5,037 nucleotides of DNA from Planctomycetaceae bacterium. GTDB taxonomy: Bacteria; Planctomycetota; Planctomycetia; Pirellulales; UBA1268. The translations under genes and the position numbers were made by a program. The notes under the pieces are model-generated. The model made no database searches, had not been told where the DNA came from, and worked only from the letters and a program-made list of their open reading frames with translations. The stretch covers positions 1-5,037 of the forward strand of contig JABHNP010000169.1 of NCBI GenBank assembly GCA_018694455.1, given 5' to 3'. Within the stretch, counting starts at the first letter, position 1. Each line of letters begins with the position of its first letter. Below are positions 3,976-5,037 of this stretch, one piece after another.

Positions 3976-5037
3976 GATGGGAAGGAATACCCAGAGTGCT
4001 GGACGGCCGCAGTTGCAATGGACAGCTCGTCCTAAAAGTCCGAGTCCCGCTGGGCTGACCGCAACAGTGGTTCTGGCAGCATTCCAGGTGCCTTTCATGC
4101 CAGTGGCATAAGGCCCATGAAGCCTTGCCTGAACACTCGGTACAGGATGAAATATAGTTTCGATAAGAGGGGGGCGTTCTCGCTCCCTGTCTTGAAGGTT
4201 ATCCAAGTCTGTAATGGTACGCTCAAGAATGTTTCGGTCGCAGCCTGCTTCCAGAAGAGCATGATCGACCTCTGCAACACCACGTCGACTCGGTGTCGGC
4301 AACGTGAGGAGTCCTAGGAACGACCAGAGGGTGAAGATCAAACTAAAGTTAACGATTCCCTGTGCTGAGCCGAGTTGATTTCCCCCAACAATGGTTGTGG
4401 CCAAGATTATTCCGGCGACAGTAAATATGACTGCGAGAAGTCGGCCTCGCCACCAACTTCCTGTTGTGATTGCCATCTGCCTGCGTTGAACTGCAATGTG
4501 AAATGCATCAGTGTCGAGTACGTCTCGCCATCGCATGGGCAGTAATTGAATGCGTGGTCGAAATAAGCCGACGATACTCCCTGTAAATCCTTCATCGTCA
4601 GATTCACTCATATACGCCGGGACAGTAGACGCAGCTAGATCATCTTGAAGTTCTGGTGTGCTGGGTGTTAATTCGAGCCGGGCAATAGCAGTTGCAAGAG
4701 TAATCGAGCCACGTAGTAGAACGATGACGAGGAGTGTGCCGGCAAGCACAACACCAACGATACCACCAACTCGTGCAGCACCAAGGAGTGAAAGTGCAAT
4801 CAGGAGTAGCAATATTGAGTGAACACCGACGCCCCGCAAAAGGGAAACCAGGAAGTGATAGAAAGGAGGATGCTGTCGGCGATATCGTTGAGGAAGAAAA
4901 TAACCACCGAGGAAATCAAGGGGTAGCTGAATCAGTGCGTACAGCACGATAAAAAACAGCAGCCCTTTGACCTGAACATTGAGTGGTGCGGTGGCTGGCG
5001 GTAGTAGGCGTTCGGGGAGCTTGAGGAAAAGAGCAGC
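3970..5037 (-). CDS. Membrane protein resembling M48/M56 peptidases without the zinc motif (5' end outside window)
   Basis: The reading frame stays open to the right edge, so the start is missing; the window holds the last 355 residues, numbered here from the edge. Likely membrane helices lie at about 26-45, 66-85, 90-112, 199-218 and 229-247, with a possible one near 325-340. Several segments recall M48/M56 membrane metallopeptidases: DFLGGYFLPQRY (41-52), GLFRPRIQLLP (157-167) before a helix with A182-V-Q-R-R-Q, VAEVDHALLEAG (254-265), and FHPVPSVQARL (296-306). Where an active enzyme would have HExxH after the RPRI segment, this protein reads AVQRRQMAI, so it is probably not a zinc peptidase. 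A C-terminal CNCG (341-344) and the ending LPID are unassigned. The GTG at 4945-4947 is internal and not a likely start. It could equally be a conserved membrane protein of unknown function; peptidase kinship is inference. Confidence 0.7.
   Translation of the reverse strand, partial: AALFLKLPERLLPPATAPLNVQVKGLLFFIVLYALIQLPLDFLGGYFLPQRYRRQHPPFYHFLVSLLRGVGVHSILLLLIALSLLGAARVGGIVGVVLAGTLLVIVLLRGSITLATAIARLELTPSTPELQDDLAASTVPAYMSESDDEGFTGSIVGLFRPRIQLLPMRWRDVLDTDAFHIAVQRRQMAITTGSWWRGRLLAVIFTVAGIILATTIVGGNQLGSAQGIVNFSLIFTLWSFLGLLTLPTPSRRGVAEVDHALLEAGCDRNILERTITDLDNLQDRERERPPLIETIFHPVPSVQARLHGPYATGMKGTWNAARTTVAVSPAGLGLLGRAVHCNCGRPALWVFLPID

Noticed and set aside
1..5037. CRISPR array, insertion sequence or phage genes
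   Set aside because: No regularly spaced direct repeats, no transposase or integrase reading frame, and no terminal inverted repeats with target duplication were seen.

Overview
The window holds six protein genes in a bacterial chromosome of intermediate GC content. From start to end they are: RNase III (rnc, +), a UPF0114/YqhA-type membrane protein (-), a RidA-family protein (+), a small cysteine-free FmdB-like protein (-), a Bax inhibitor-1/YccA-family membrane protein (+), and the C-terminal part of a large membrane protein with M48/M56 peptidase-like landmarks but no zinc motif (-, running off the right edge). No mobile element, CRISPR array, tRNA or rRNA is visible.

The organism is probably a planctomycete or a relative. 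This is inferred from the style of the FmdB-like, RidA and M48-like proteins and from the scattered single-gene organisation; no phylogenetic marker proves it.

The layout is strictly alternating: + - + - + -. This gives three convergent junctions (858-1069, 2366-2487, 3934-3969) and two divergent ones (1676-1903, 2785-3159). No two neighbours share a transcript direction, so every gene is likely monocistronic. Each convergent junction contains inverted repeats that could act as terminators: two hairpins at the first, an 8-bp dyad at the second, and a 10-bp perfect dyad covering both stop codons at the third. Each divergent junction has plausible promoter elements. The 1676-1903 gap has back-to-back extended -10 motifs. 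The 2785-3159 gap has an ACGACA/TATAGT promoter candidate, a perfect 24-bp hairpin/palindrome and further dyads.

The genes do not form an obvious pathway. They are housekeeping or conserved-uncharacterised genes: RNA processing (RNase III), reactive enamine/imine clearance (RidA), and membrane proteins of poorly known role. I see no convincing new defence or mobile system. The most noteworthy points are a perfect 19-bp tandem duplication that duplicates the ribosome-binding site and start codon of rnc, an FmdB-like protein without any zinc-binding cysteine, an M48/M56-like membrane protein whose active-site motif appears lost, and the inverted repeat spanning two convergent stop codons.
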